Source: G963665085 sp963665085 (GTDB lineage: Bacteria > Bacteroidota > Bacteroidia > Bacteroidales > JAAAOM01). Taken from it: a stretch of DNA of 64,000 nucleotides. Below, one piece after another: positions 26,306 through 36,465 of this stretch (positions within the stretch are counted from its first letter, which is position 1; every line of letters begins with the position of its first letter). Location of the stretch: NCBI GenBank assembly GCA_963665085.2, contig CAXXXS010000002.1:806001-870000 (forward strand). The letters run 5' to 3'. The notes beneath the pieces are model-generated. The model was not told the DNA's origin and ran no database searches. It worked only from the letters and a program-made list of their open reading frames with translations. Both the position numbers and the translations under genes were made by a program.

Positions 26306-27862
26306 ATGAAAAAATATAAAATATTACCGATATTCATTTTATCCATTCTCTTATTGGGTGCATGTGAAGATTACCTTGACAGACAACCCCTCGATGAAAT
26401 TTCTTCAAGTACATTTTGGCAAAGCAAAACAGATTTTGATATGGCTCTTACAGCCAATTACGGTTATTTGCACGGTTCTACTTCAGGCCCATGGGACAAT
26501 CCACCAGCCGGAACCTGGGGATATTGCCTGCCAATTTGGGATAATATTACCGATAACAGCTATGGACAACATAATTATGGCGGTTCAAAAGCCATTGTTG
26601 CTGGCGACATAAGTGCTTCAACAGGAGGATATATTTCAAGTATTTATAAATTATGTTATCAAACTATTGCAAGAGCCAATATCTTTCTATCGCAACTAAG
26701 CGCATATGAAGGCACCGATTTTTCTGAATCTGATAAAAGTGTGGCTGAAGCAGAAATAAAATTCCTTAGGGCGTTTTATTATTTTCAATTATACGCTCAT
26801 TATGGTGATGTTCCATTAATATTAGAACCACTTACATTAGAAAATCAGGAACAGCCAAAAGTAGAGGCTTCTCAAATCCTCGAACAAGTTTTAGATGATC
26901 TTGATTTTAGTATCGCAAATCTGAATACAAATCCTTATTTTGAAAATTATGGTCATGTTACAAAATCAACAGCACAGGCTTTAATGGCCAGAGTGTTAAT
27001 CTATTCTGCTTATGGCAATAATGGTACTCCAGATGAGTCTACTCTTACTGAGGTTAAAAGTTTATGCGAGGAAATAATGCCGCTATATTCATTGAGCCCG
27101 GTTTACGAAGATTTATTTCAGGATGCAGGACAGAGCGGTAACCCTGAAATAATATTCTCGGTTAACTACCTTGCCCCGGACAATGTACCAACCTGGGGTT
27201 CTGATTTGATTTACGGTGACTGGATAAGTGTAAGCCCATTACAAAGTTTTGTTGATGCTTTTGAGTGTACTGATGGTTTGCCTTGGGGAGAATCTCCATT
27301 AACAGATACTGAAAATCCTTTCGAAAACAGGGATCCAAGGCTTAACGCAACTGTTTTTGTTGATTTTGTTGATTGGGGAGAAGGCAATGTACATTATCCT
27401 ACCAATAGTAGACCTACAGGCTATGGTTTAAAAAAGATTCTTGAACCAGGGAACATACCTTATGGCTATTCTACGTTAAGCCAGCAAAACACGGTTGTAA
27501 TAAGACTTGGTGAAGTTCTGTTAATGTATGCTGAAGCACAAAATGAACTTTCCGGCCCGGATGAATCAGTATACGATGCAGTAAATGCAATACGGAATAG
27601 GGTTGAAATGCCAGATCTACCGGATGGCCTTTCTCAAAATGAGATGCGAGAAGCTATCAGACATGAAAGAAGAATTGAACTTGCTTTTGAAGGATTAAGA
27701 TACCTTGATTTAAAAAGGTGGCATATAGCAGGTGAAATATTGAACAATGTAACAGGTGGGTTAATAGATTATCACTGGGAAGATAAATTTTATCATTGGC
27801 CTATTCCACAAGAGGAGATCGATAAAAATCACGGGGTATTGGAACAAAATCCAGATTATTAA
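26306..27862 (+). CDS. SusD/RagB-family surface glycan-binding lipoprotein (PUL 1)
   Basis: 518 residues. Lipoprotein signal with lipobox LLLGAC and a following EDYLDRQPLDEIS, the typical SusD N-terminus. The SusD helical core is seen in AEAEIKFLRAFYYFQLYAHYGDVPLI (about 150), STAQALMARVLIYSAYGN, VVIRLGEVLLMYAEAQNELSG and the C-terminal MREAIRHERRIELAFEGLRYLDLKRW, LIDYHWEDKFYHWPIPQEEIDKN. It caps the SusC barrel and binds the glycan. It starts 11 bases after susC and is followed by a hairpin that may separate the enzyme genes. Confidence 0.96.
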   Translation: MKKYKILPIFILSILLLGACEDYLDRQPLDEISSSTFWQSKTDFDMALTANYGYLHGSTSGPWDNPPAGTWGYCLPIWDNITDNSYGQHNYGGSKAIVAGDISASTGGYISSIYKLCYQTIARANIFLSQLSAYEGTDFSESDKSVAEAEIKFLRAFYYFQLYAHYGDVPLILEPLTLENQEQPKVEASQILEQVLDDLDFSIANLNTNPYFENYGHVTKSTAQALMARVLIYSAYGNNGTPDESTLTEVKSLCEEIMPLYSLSPVYEDLFQDAGQSGNPEIIFSVNYLAPDNVPTWGSDLIYGDWISVSPLQSFVDAFECTDGLPWGESPLTDTENPFENRDPRLNATVFVDFVDWGEGNVHYPTNSRPTGYGLKKILEPGNIPYGYSTLSQQNTVVIRLGEVLLMYAEAQNELSGPDESVYDAVNAIRNRVEMPDLPDGLSQNEMREAIRHERRIELAFEGLRYLDLKRWHIAGEILNNVTGGLIDYHWEDKFYHWPIPQEEIDKNHGVLEQNPDY

Positions 27863-28336
27863 AACGAATAATTTTTTTGCATGGACTAGGGAGTATTAAC
27901 CCCCTGGTCTATTTTTTTATTAAGTCTTAAATAAAAACATTGAAAAGTAACTAACAAAAACTTTGAATTAGAAAGTAATAACTAAAATAGATACTAAAAA
28001 AATATGCTCAATGCACTTTGATAAGTTATTACATGTCTTTGGAATATAATTAGAAAATCTAGTAAATAGCATTCTAATGGTTAAGTTGTCTAAAAGATAC
28101 AGATGAAAACAAAAAATAGTAGGATATTGCATTTCTTTTTAAATCAATTGGATTTAGGTTATCAACTCTTGGACAAGATTTATCATTAAAACCAACTGTT
28201 ACTATTTCTATATTTAATCAGGAAGGGCGAATGGTTTCTTCATTAAAGGAGCGCATAAAAGAAACATTGTTCCAGAAAGAGATATATGCAGTGTTGCCCA
28301 GGGAAAAGTATAAAATGACTTATAATAAAAAAAAGT
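27863..28336. other. Gene-poor gap with a possible coding remnant
   Basis: After a hairpin at 27884-27918, most of this 474-base gap shows nothing. At about 28130-28356 one frame stays open without an obvious start (LSLKPTVTISIFNQEG, LFQKEIYAVLPREKYK) and ends at a TAA inside the GH31 start region. It may be the tail of a lost gene; I do not recognise it. Confidence 0.35.
27884..27918 (+). terminator. Probable terminator after susD (PUL 1)
   Basis: GACTAGGGAG/CCCCCTGGTC stem with two G-U pairs, followed by TATTTTTTT. Confidence 0.7.
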
Positions 28337-30970
28337 ATGAAATTAATAAGCATTAATTTGAGAATTTTTATAGCAATTTTAATTCTGATATCCTGTTCAC
28401 CCAAAACTATAGAAAGTTATAAAACATTAGAGGATAAAGTAGTTGTCAAACTTAAAACAGGGGAAATTCACATAAGACCATTAGCAGAGAATACAATAAG
28501 GATCCAATATGCATTAGATTTTAATAGTAATTTGCCCGAATTGGTCTTAACAGAAAAATTAGATATCCCCGATTTTCAGGTTTCAGAATCACGATCATCG
28601 CTGGAAGTATCCACCTCACAAATTTCTGTTATAGTTGATAAACAGAATGGTGCAATATCTTATTGTAATGATGAAGGAACCGTATTCTTAAGTGAAAAAC
28701 CTGGACGACGTATATTTAAAGAAAGCACTGTACAGGGGGAACTAACCCATGTTGCCGGACAAAGCTTTGAATCACCCGAAGATGAATTTTTGTACGGGAC
28801 TGGGCAATTCCAGGATGGTTACCTGAATATAAAAGGGCTGCCAAGAAGGTTGACTCAGGTAAATTCCCAGATCTCTGTGCCATTCATCATGTCAAGCAAA
28901 GGCTATGGCCTGCTATGGCACAATTATGGGCTCACCGATTTTAACCCTGCCGACAATGTCTTGGAATTAACGGCATCAGGTACCGATGGCGAAGCAAAAA
29001 CGGTGGATGTTACGACTACAGAGGGGACTAAAAAGGAGACACGTCAGGATGGTATTTTTAGCGGGACATTGACCGTAGAGAAAGATGATTTATATGCCGT
29101 TATGCTGGATGTTGGGCAGGACATGGCGAGGAGGTGGCAAATGTCAATAGACGGTAAAAATGTTATAGACTTAGTAAACCATTGGTTGCCACCCACAACC
29201 AGTACACAGGTAGAACTAACAGCAGGAAAACACGAAATAGTTGTCACTGGCGAGAAAAACGATTCCCCAACCATATATTATCGCAAGGTAACCAATGAGA
29301 TGGTATTAAGGTCACCGGTAGCCGATATGCTCGATTATGTTGTGTTCTCAGGCAATGCCGATGAAGTGATTTCAAGTTACCGTAATCTCACAGGCCATGC
29401 CCCTCTCATGCCCCTCTGGTCTTTGGGGTATATCCATTGCAGGGAGCGCTTCCATACCCAGAAAGAATTATTGGATAATGCCACAGAATTCAGGGAACGT
29501 GAATTACCATTAGACTTGATAGTTCAGGATTGGCAATACTGGGGCAAATATGGTTGGAATGCCATGAAATTTGATGAAGACAACTATCCTGATCCGGCCC
29601 AAATGGTCAACAAGCTGCATGATATGGACATGCGGTTGATGGTTTCTGTTTGGTCTAAGATTGATAAGAATTCAGAACTGGGGAAAGAATTTGAAGAAAA
29701 GGGGTACTATATCCCCAACACACAATGGGTCGATTTTTTTGATCCTGATGCTGCTGATTTTTATTGGGAGAATTTCAGTGAGAAGCTATTAATGCCCTAT
29801 AAAATTGATGCTTGGTGGCAGGATGCCACAGAACCTGAAAATGATGATCTGGTTGGCAGGAAAATTAATAATGGTACCATGTCCGGGGAGCAACTCCGAA
29901 ATGTTTATCCATTATATGTTACCAAAACTGTTTATGAAGGTTCCAGGCAAGACGTCCCGGACAAACGGGTTTTTATCCTGACAAGAAGTGGTTTTTCAGG
30001 TCAACAACGTTATGCGGCAGCTGTCTGGACAGGGGATATAGGTAACGATTGGGAAACCATGCGCCGGCAAGTAACCGCAGGGCTAAACTATTCAATTACA
30101 GGGATGCCTTGGTGGACATTTGATGCAGGAGGTTTTTTCCGCCCCGGCAAAGGTCAATATGATGATCCCAGGTTTCACGAACGTCTGTTGAGGTGGTTTC
30201 AGTTTGCTACATTCTCTCCTTTACAAAGGGTGCATGGTTATAAAACCGATACGGAGTTTTGGAGATATGGCGAAAAGTTTGAAAATGAAGCGTTAAAATA
30301 TTTAAACCTGCGTTACAGGTTGCTGCCCTATATATATTCCCAGGCAGCAGATATTACCTTAAACAATGGCACGATCATGCGCCCGTTGGTCATGGATTTT
30401 GCAGATGATGTTAAAGCCCTTGAACAGAACTATGAGTATATGTTCGGCCCTTCTTTCCTCGTTTCCCCTGTATTGGAAGGAAACGTAAAGACATGGGGTG
30501 TTTACTTGCCCGAAAACAAAGCAGGTTGGTTCGATTTCTGGACAGGCGACCATTTTGAAGGGGGCCAGAACATAAAAATTGACGCTCCGATGAGCACCAT
30601 ACCATTATTTGTAAAAGCGGGTTCCATTGTTCCTTTGGGTAAATTCATGCAATACTCTAACGAAAAACAATCAGATACACTTGAAATCAGGGTCTATGCC
30701 GGTGCTGATGGGAAATTTGAGTTATATGAAGACGAAGGGACTAATTATGATTACGAAAATGGAGAATATTCCATCATCCCTTTTGAATGGGATGAACAGG
30801 AGCAAACCCTGATTATAGGGAAAAGAGAAGGTGGTTTTGATGGTATGTTAAGTCAACGTGTTTTTAATATTGTTTGGATTGATGAATCAAACGGGGCTGG
30901 AATTGAAATTGAAAATACCGATATCTCTGTTGAGTATAGTGGTGAAAAGGTTGAAATTAAAATGGAATAA
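28337..30970 (+). CDS. GH31 alpha-glycosidase, alpha-xylosidase-like, with PA14-type insert
   Basis: 877 residues, lipoprotein signal (LILISC). An N-terminal beta-sandwich carries an inserted PA14-like segment (about 235-325). The GH31 barrel follows: LPLDLIVQDWQYWGKYGW, then the nucleophile motif DAWWQDATEPE (Asp 496) and the acid/base in WTGDIGNDW (Asp 567), RWFQFATFSPLQRVHG, and C-terminal sandwiches (MFGPSFLVSPV, LFVKAGSIVPLG). The WWQDATEPE form is typical of alpha-xylosidases, so removal of alpha-xylosyl groups is the best guess; alpha-glucosidase is possible. By eye the coding sequence is more GC-rich than susC/susD, a possible sign of separate origin. Confidence 0.9.
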   Translation: MKLISINLRIFIAILILISCSPKTIESYKTLEDKVVVKLKTGEIHIRPLAENTIRIQYALDFNSNLPELVLTEKLDIPDFQVSESRSSLEVSTSQISVIVDKQNGAISYCNDEGTVFLSEKPGRRIFKESTVQGELTHVAGQSFESPEDEFLYGTGQFQDGYLNIKGLPRRLTQVNSQISVPFIMSSKGYGLLWHNYGLTDFNPADNVLELTASGTDGEAKTVDVTTTEGTKKETRQDGIFSGTLTVEKDDLYAVMLDVGQDMARRWQMSIDGKNVIDLVNHWLPPTTSTQVELTAGKHEIVVTGEKNDSPTIYYRKVTNEMVLRSPVADMLDYVVFSGNADEVISSYRNLTGHAPLMPLWSLGYIHCRERFHTQKELLDNATEFRERELPLDLIVQDWQYWGKYGWNAMKFDEDNYPDPAQMVNKLHDMDMRLMVSVWSKIDKNSELGKEFEEKGYYIPNTQWVDFFDPDAADFYWENFSEKLLMPYKIDAWWQDATEPENDDLVGRKINNGTMSGEQLRNVYPLYVTKTVYEGSRQDVPDKRVFILTRSGFSGQQRYAAAVWTGDIGNDWETMRRQVTAGLNYSITGMPWWTFDAGGFFRPGKGQYDDPRFHERLLRWFQFATFSPLQRVHGYKTDTEFWRYGEKFENEALKYLNLRYRLLPYIYSQAADITLNNGTIMRPLVMDFADDVKALEQNYEYMFGPSFLVSPVLEGNVKTWGVYLPENKAGWFDFWTGDHFEGGQNIKIDAPMSTIPLFVKAGSIVPLGKFMQYSNEKQSDTLEIRVYAGADGKFELYEDEGTNYDYENGEYSIIPFEWDEQEQTLIIGKREGGFDGMLSQRVFNIVWIDESNGAGIEIENTDISVEYSGEKVEIKME

Positions 30971-31082
30971 AGTTGTAACATCAAAAAATTCTGTTATTGT
31001 AAATAATAAATTGGCAGTCGTTACTGATGCCAATTTATTCAATTATGATAATATGAGAGCGAAGTTGCAGTTTAAATTTTGA
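30971..31082 (+). pseudogene. Possible tail of a lost outer-membrane barrel gene
   Basis: Between the GH31 stop and the fucosidase, an open frame without its own start encodes about 36 residues ending NYDNMRAKLQFKF-stop. The alternating terminal strand with a final Phe is the signature of an outer-membrane beta-barrel C-terminus. It may be the remainder of a deleted gene. Short and unproven. Confidence 0.35.
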
Positions 31083-31116
31083 ATCAATTATTGACCTTGT
31101 TTAAATTTATAAACAA

Positions 31117-32754
31117 ATGAAAATCATGAAATTAAAAAACATCATTTTAATCATGGCATGGGTTGTTCCAATAGCATCGTGCCAAGATAATGCTAAGGAA
31201 AAAATGCAAACCGGGCAATTTGAACCAACCTGGCAATCGTTACAACAATATGAAACCCCGGATTGGTTTCGCGACGCAAAATTCGGGATTTGGGCACATT
31301 GGGGGCCACAATGCCAACCCGAGGCTGGTGACTGGTATGCAAGGAATATGTATTATCAGGAACATTGGCAGTATAAATACCATTTGGAGCATTATGGACA
31401 TCCATCAGAATTTGGTTTTAAAGATGTAATCAACGATTGGAAAGCTGAGAAATGGGATCCGGAAAAATTAGTAGCCCTGTATAAACGTGCTGGTGCAAAA
31501 TACTTCTTTGCCATGGGGAACCATCACGACAACCTTGATATGTGGGACAGTAAATACCAGGAGTGGAATTCGGTAGATATTGGTCCTAAAAAAGATATAC
31601 TCGCTGGCTGGGAAAAGGCAACAAGAAACAATGATTTGTACTTTGGTGTTAGTATCCATTCTGCCCATGCATGGAGGTGGTACGAATCTGCCCAAATGGC
31701 GGACAAAGAAGGTGATAAAACCGGAATACCTTATGATGGAAATCTAACAAAAAAAGATGGCAAAGGCAAATGGTGGGAGGGGCTTGATCCTCAGAATTTA
31801 TACGCGCAAAACCATCCGTTAAGCGAAGAAAGTGAAAATAGCGGTAGTATACACAGGCAGTGGCATTGGGAAGAAGGCTCCGGAGTAATACCTGCTTCTG
31901 AGGAATATTGCCTGAATTTTTACAACCGAACCGTTGATATGATAAATAAACATAATCCCGACCTGGTTTATTTTGACGATACCGCTTTACCTTTATGGCC
32001 TGTAAGCAATGCGGGACTTGAGATTGCAGCTCATTATTATAACAACAATATGAATTTGCACAATGGTAAATTGGAAGCTGTACTTTTCGGCAAAATCCTT
32101 ACAGAAGAACAAAAAGAATGTATGGTTTGGGACGTCGAGCGCGGTGCTCCCGACAAGATACAGGATAACCCCTGGCAATCTTGCACCTGTATTGGCGGAT
32201 GGCATTATGACAGGGAAATCTACAACAGGGATGGGTACAAATCAGCCAAAACAGTTATACAAATACTGGTAGATATAGTGAGCAAAAACGGTAATCTTCT
32301 GCTAAATATTCCTGTTAGTGGTGATGGTTCTATTGATGAAAAAGAGTTAAAAGTAGTTGAAGATATTACAAAATGGATGGATATTAATAGCGAATGTATT
32401 TATGAAACCCGCCCCTGGCACATTTATGGTGAAGGGCCAAAAGCTGATAATGCAAATCCGATAAATGCCCAGGGATTTAACGAAGGAAAAGGCGGACCAT
32501 ATACATCAAAAGACATCCGCTTTACAAAAAAGGGAGATGTGTTATATGCAGTTGTTATGGAACTACCGGAAAACAATGGGGGTATTCTAATTAAATCTTT
32601 GGGAACAGATAGCAAGTATTATTCTAAAAATCTTGATAATGTTAAGTTATTAGGTGGAGAACTTGCCTCTTATAAATTTGAAAGTGATGGGCTAAGAGTT
32701 AATTTTAACTCACAAGGCAATTTAACAGCACCACTTGTTCTTAAGATTGATTAG
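31117..32754 (+). CDS. GH29 alpha-L-fucosidase, lipoprotein
   Basis: 545 residues with a lipoprotein signal ending in IASC. GH29 marks: DWFRDAKFGIWAHWGPQC near residue 50, AKYFFAMGNHHDNLDMWDSKYQEWNSVDIGPKKD (about 128-160), DLYFGVSIHSAHAWRWYE, the PDLVYFDDTALPL motif with Asp 287/288 (the second aligns with the family nucleophile), then YDREIY, IVSKNGNLLLNIPVSGDGSID and a C-terminal beta-sandwich. It releases fucose from glycans in the periplasm. This agrees with the fucU-fucP operon in the same window. A second ATG at 31126 is an equally possible start. Confidence 0.93.
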   Translation: MKIMKLKNIILIMAWVVPIASCQDNAKEKMQTGQFEPTWQSLQQYETPDWFRDAKFGIWAHWGPQCQPEAGDWYARNMYYQEHWQYKYHLEHYGHPSEFGFKDVINDWKAEKWDPEKLVALYKRAGAKYFFAMGNHHDNLDMWDSKYQEWNSVDIGPKKDILAGWEKATRNNDLYFGVSIHSAHAWRWYESAQMADKEGDKTGIPYDGNLTKKDGKGKWWEGLDPQNLYAQNHPLSEESENSGSIHRQWHWEEGSGVIPASEEYCLNFYNRTVDMINKHNPDLVYFDDTALPLWPVSNAGLEIAAHYYNNNMNLHNGKLEAVLFGKILTEEQKECMVWDVERGAPDKIQDNPWQSCTCIGGWHYDREIYNRDGYKSAKTVIQILVDIVSKNGNLLLNIPVSGDGSIDEKELKVVEDITKWMDINSECIYETRPWHIYGEGPKADNANPINAQGFNEGKGGPYTSKDIRFTKKGDVLYAVVMELPENNGGILIKSLGTDSKYYSKNLDNVKLLGGELASYKFESDGLRVNFNSQGNLTAPLVLKID

Positions 32755-32868
32755 GTATTAATAAGGTTGGAAGTAATTGTGGTCTATACAAACAAACATA
32801 GGATATGTTATTATCGTTAATCTGATACAATATTAAAAAAACCACAAAATAATATATATACACTTATT

Positions 32869-33338
32869 ATGTCAAAACTCTTTTTAAGCTTTGTCCTTAC
32901 CAATTTATTCATATGCTTGTACCCTGCACAAACTCAGAAAGTAAATTCTCCGGAAGGAGACATGAAAGCTTATTTATTAGTCTATTTCAAAGACTGTGAT
33001 CATAGTCTGCACATGGCACTAAGTGCGGATGGTTATTCGTTTACTGATATTAATAATGGAAACCCGGTTATAAATGGTGATAGCATTGCTGTACAAAAAG
33101 GTATTCGCGATCCTCATATCATGCGAGGTCCTGATAATGCATTTTACTTAAGCATGACTGATCTTCATATTTATGCCAAGCAGGAAGGTCTTCGTGAAAC
33201 AAAATGGGAACGTCCGGAAAATGAATATGGTTGGGGCAACAACAAAGGATTCGTTCTAATGAAATCTTTAGACTTGATGGTACTCCTTATAAACAAGAAG
33301 AGGTTGATTTAATTAAGAATCTAACTCTTAAATTATAA
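32869..33338 (+). pseudogene. GH43-type glycosidase gene with internal deletion
   Basis: The first 130 codons look like the start of a GH43-like arabinosidase/xylosidase: signal peptide, KAYLLVYFKDCDHSLHMALSADGY, the catalytic-blade GIRDPHIMRGPDNAFYLSMTD, and EYGWGNNKGFVLMKSLDL. Homologues continue for hundreds of residues. Here the frame instead ends at 33312, after SLDLMVLL. A different frame starting within the same bases reads DGTPYKQEEVDLIKNL-stop (33279-33338), a sequence that looks like a glycosidase C-terminus. The simplest view is loss of the middle of the gene by a frame-shifting deletion near 33278. The remaining product cannot form a five-bladed propeller. Confidence 0.7.
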
Positions 33339-33771
33339 AACAAACAAAGTTAAGAACACAAAGTGCTTTTGTAATATTATTTACATCAAAATGATTTCAA
33401 AGGCATGCCACAGCAATCGCTATAGTAAGTCTTTGTAAATAAACGAAGTATCATATTTTGAAGTGGTTATAACCCTGAATAGATTTTCTGATACTTAATT
33501 TGGGTAAAAGAAGATTGATCTTGAAAGTGGATTTACTATGCCTTCCGATTACAGGTATTGTTTTTTTAGATAAAATTTCAAAGAAAGGAGTGAAAAACGA
33601 TCAAATATCGATAAAGAAAGCAGGTATTTATCATAGATTTTTCAGTTATCTTAGACTGGATAAATGTCAAAAGGAAGAACAGTATGCTATATTTGAAAAA
33701 ATTCCAGGGAATTATTCTTTTTTTAGTTAAATATTTAATCGAAATATAATATCATCTAGAAACGATTTATA
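33339..33771. other. Gap between GH43 remnant and GH78 gene
   Basis: 433 AT-rich bases. A 76-codon TTG frame at 33500-33730 has no family look. No promoter or hairpin stands out. It may be decayed sequence. Confidence 0.4.
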
Positions 33772-36465
33772 ATGAAAGATTACAAATTATTAATCATCTT
33801 ACTTCTCACATTAAGTAATTATATACAAGCGCAATCACTCCAAACAAATGTTACCAACCTTCGTTGTGAATATTTAGTTAATCCTCTTGGAGTCGATTCA
33901 CCCAATCCCCGACTATCGTGGATGATGACCGATAGTCGTCTAGGAGCAAACCAGAAGGCATACCAATTACTGGTCTCTACCGATTCGCTTGAAATTATCA
34001 AAACGCAGGGAACAACGTGGAATTCAGGCAAGATTTTATCCAATAATATGCTGGTTCGTTTTGACGGAGAAAAGCTAAAACCTTTTACAAAATATTTCTG
34101 GTCGGTTTTGATTTGGAATCAAAACAATGAAAAAGTAAGTTCTTCAGTTGCCTCGTTTGAAACCGGGATGATGGAAATGGCTAATTGGCAAGGAGCCTGG
34201 ATTAGTGATGGAAAGGAAATCAGTGAAAAGGCAGCACCTTATTTCCGAAAAGAATTCGAAACCGACAAAAAAATTAAATCAGCCAAGACATATGTTTCTG
34301 CTGCTGGTTTGTACGAATTGTATGTCAATGGAAATAAAGTAGGTGACCATATCCTTGATCCTGCCTATACACGATTCGACCGTCGCAACCTGTACGTCAC
34401 ATTCGATGTGACCAACCAGTTGCAAAAAGGTAAAAACGCTATCGGTATTTTGCTTGGAAATGGCTGGTATAACCACCAGTCTACTGCTGTTTGGGATTTC
34501 CACAAAGCCCCTTGGCGGAACCGCCCGACTTTTTGTATGGATCTACGTATCACTTACGACGATGGGACAACTGAAACAATCTCTTCTGGAAAAGATTGGA
34601 AAACCTCACTAAGTCCGGTTATTTTTAATAGTATTTACACTGCAGAGCATTTTGATGCTCGTCTTGAACAAAAGTGCTGGTGTGAGACAGCTTTCGACGA
34701 TTCAAAATGGAATGGGGTCATTTATCGTTCAGCGCCTTCAAAAAACATTGTTTCTCAAATGATGCACCCGATTCGTCACGTTCAGAAAATCGAAGCAAAA
34801 AGCATGAATAAATTTAACGACACAACTTTTGTATTCGATCTTGGACAAAACATTGCCGGTGTCAGCGAAATTACTGTTGACGGGCCGGAAGGAACTATTT
34901 TATACTTAAAACATGGGGAACGATTGTATGAAAACGGACATGTAGACATGTCAAACATTGACGTCCACTACCGTCCTACCGATGATTCCGATCCTTTTCA
35001 GACTGATATTTATATTTTGAATGGAAAAGGTGAAGAAACATTTGCTCCGCGTTTCAACTACAAAGGATTTCAGTATGTTGAAGTAACGACAAACAAACCG
35101 GTTCAACTTACAAAAGAAAGCCTGGTTGGTTATTTTATGCATAGCGATGTGCCGCAGGTAGGTGAGTTTAACACTACTAATCCAACAATTAATAAGATTT
35201 GGGAAGCAACCAATAATTCTTATTTGTCGAATTTGTTTGGCTACCCAACCGATTGCCCGCAACGCGAAAAGAATGGCTGGACAGGTGATGCTCACATTGC
35301 CATTGAAACTGGTTTATACAGTTTTGACGGAATCACGATATACGAAAAATGGCTTGCCGACCACCGTGACGAACAGCAACCAAACGGAGTTTTACCATCG
35401 ATCATTCCTACAGACGGCTGGGGTTATGAGTGGGGAAACGGCCCTGACTGGACAAGTACCATCGCGTTGATTCCCTGGAACATTTACTTGTTTTACGGCG
35501 ATATTTCTTTGCTGGAAGCATCATATGAAAACATCAAACGTTATGTCGATCACATTACTCAAATCAGTCCATCAGGAACGACAACCTGGGGCCTTGGTGA
35601 TTGGGTCCCCGTGAAATCGAAATCCCCAGTTGAACTAACTTCAACATGTTACTATTTTGCTGATGCAACAATTCTGGCAAAAGCTGCAAAATTGTTAAAT
35701 AAACCTGGGGATGAAACGAAATATTTAGCCTTGGCGCAAAAAATAAAAAAAGCTTTTAACAATAAATATTTCCATGTTGACACAAAAACTTATGCCAGCG
35801 GCACTCAGACTGAAATGAGTGCTCCGTTATACTGGGGATTGGTTCCAGAAGAAATGAAAACTGAAGTAGCTGCGAATCTTGCAAAACGGGTTGAAGCCGA
35901 CCAGTTTCATCTGGATGTAGGATTGCTGGGACAAAAGACAATTTTGAATGCATTGAGCCAAAATGGGTATGCCGATTTCGCCTATAAAATAGCCTCGCAG
36001 GAAACTTATCCTTCATGGGGATGGTGGATTGTGAACGGTGCCTCAACCTTGTTGGAGAACTGGGATATTTATGCACAAAACGATATCTCGATGAATCACA
36101 TCATGTTTGGCGAAATTGGTGCTTGGCTTTATAAAGGACTAGGTGGTATTTTCCCTGATCCGAATAATCCTGGTTTTAAAAATGTTATTTTAAAACCATC
36201 CTTTGTTCCTGCTCTTGACGGTGTTGAAATTTCACATCAGTCACCTTATGGAAAAATTACATCAGCGTGGAAACAAAACAAAAAATCAGTAGTTTGTACA
36301 CTAATTATTCCCGCAAACTCAACAGCTGACTTTTATATCCCTGCCGGATTTGACATTAAAAAAGCGAGTGATGCATTAACTGGTAACAAAATTCAAGTTC
36401 CAGTAAATGAAAACGGCTACTGTAAATTACAAGCTGGTAGTTACAAAATTGAACTAATCAAATAA
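33772..36465 (+). CDS. GH78 alpha-L-rhamnosidase
   Basis: 897 residues with signal peptide (LLIILLLTLSNYIQAQ). Typical GH78 order: N-terminal fibronectin-like domain (LRCEYLVNPLGVDSPNPRLSW), Bac_rhamnosid_N sandwich (AKTYVSAAGLYELYVNGNKVGDHILDPAYTRFDRR, GNGWYNH), a second sandwich (FVFDLGQNIAGVSEI), then the (alpha/alpha)6 barrel with YPTDCPQREKNGWTGDAHIAIET, GWGYEWGNGPDW, LGDWVP, a C-terminal MFGEIGAWLYKGLGGI and a final sandwich. It cleaves terminal alpha-L-rhamnose in the periplasm. It is followed 28 bases later by the interrupted GH78-like gene, clearly one operon. Confidence 0.95.
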   Translation: MKDYKLLIILLLTLSNYIQAQSLQTNVTNLRCEYLVNPLGVDSPNPRLSWMMTDSRLGANQKAYQLLVSTDSLEIIKTQGTTWNSGKILSNNMLVRFDGEKLKPFTKYFWSVLIWNQNNEKVSSSVASFETGMMEMANWQGAWISDGKEISEKAAPYFRKEFETDKKIKSAKTYVSAAGLYELYVNGNKVGDHILDPAYTRFDRRNLYVTFDVTNQLQKGKNAIGILLGNGWYNHQSTAVWDFHKAPWRNRPTFCMDLRITYDDGTTETISSGKDWKTSLSPVIFNSIYTAEHFDARLEQKCWCETAFDDSKWNGVIYRSAPSKNIVSQMMHPIRHVQKIEAKSMNKFNDTTFVFDLGQNIAGVSEITVDGPEGTILYLKHGERLYENGHVDMSNIDVHYRPTDDSDPFQTDIYILNGKGEETFAPRFNYKGFQYVEVTTNKPVQLTKESLVGYFMHSDVPQVGEFNTTNPTINKIWEATNNSYLSNLFGYPTDCPQREKNGWTGDAHIAIETGLYSFDGITIYEKWLADHRDEQQPNGVLPSIIPTDGWGYEWGNGPDWTSTIALIPWNIYLFYGDISLLEASYENIKRYVDHITQISPSGTTTWGLGDWVPVKSKSPVELTSTCYYFADATILAKAAKLLNKPGDETKYLALAQKIKKAFNNKYFHVDTKTYASGTQTEMSAPLYWGLVPEEMKTEVAANLAKRVEADQFHLDVGLLGQKTILNALSQNGYADFAYKIASQETYPSWGWWIVNGASTLLENWDIYAQNDISMNHIMFGEIGAWLYKGLGGIFPDPNNPGFKNVILKPSFVPALDGVEISHQSPYGKITSAWKQNKKSVVCTLIIPANSTADFYIPAGFDIKKASDALTGNKIQVPVNENGYCKLQAGSYKIELIK

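Noticed and set aside
33500..33730. 76-codon plus-strand frame before the GH78 gene
   Set aside because: TTG start, unusual composition, no recognisable motif; kept only as part of the gap description.
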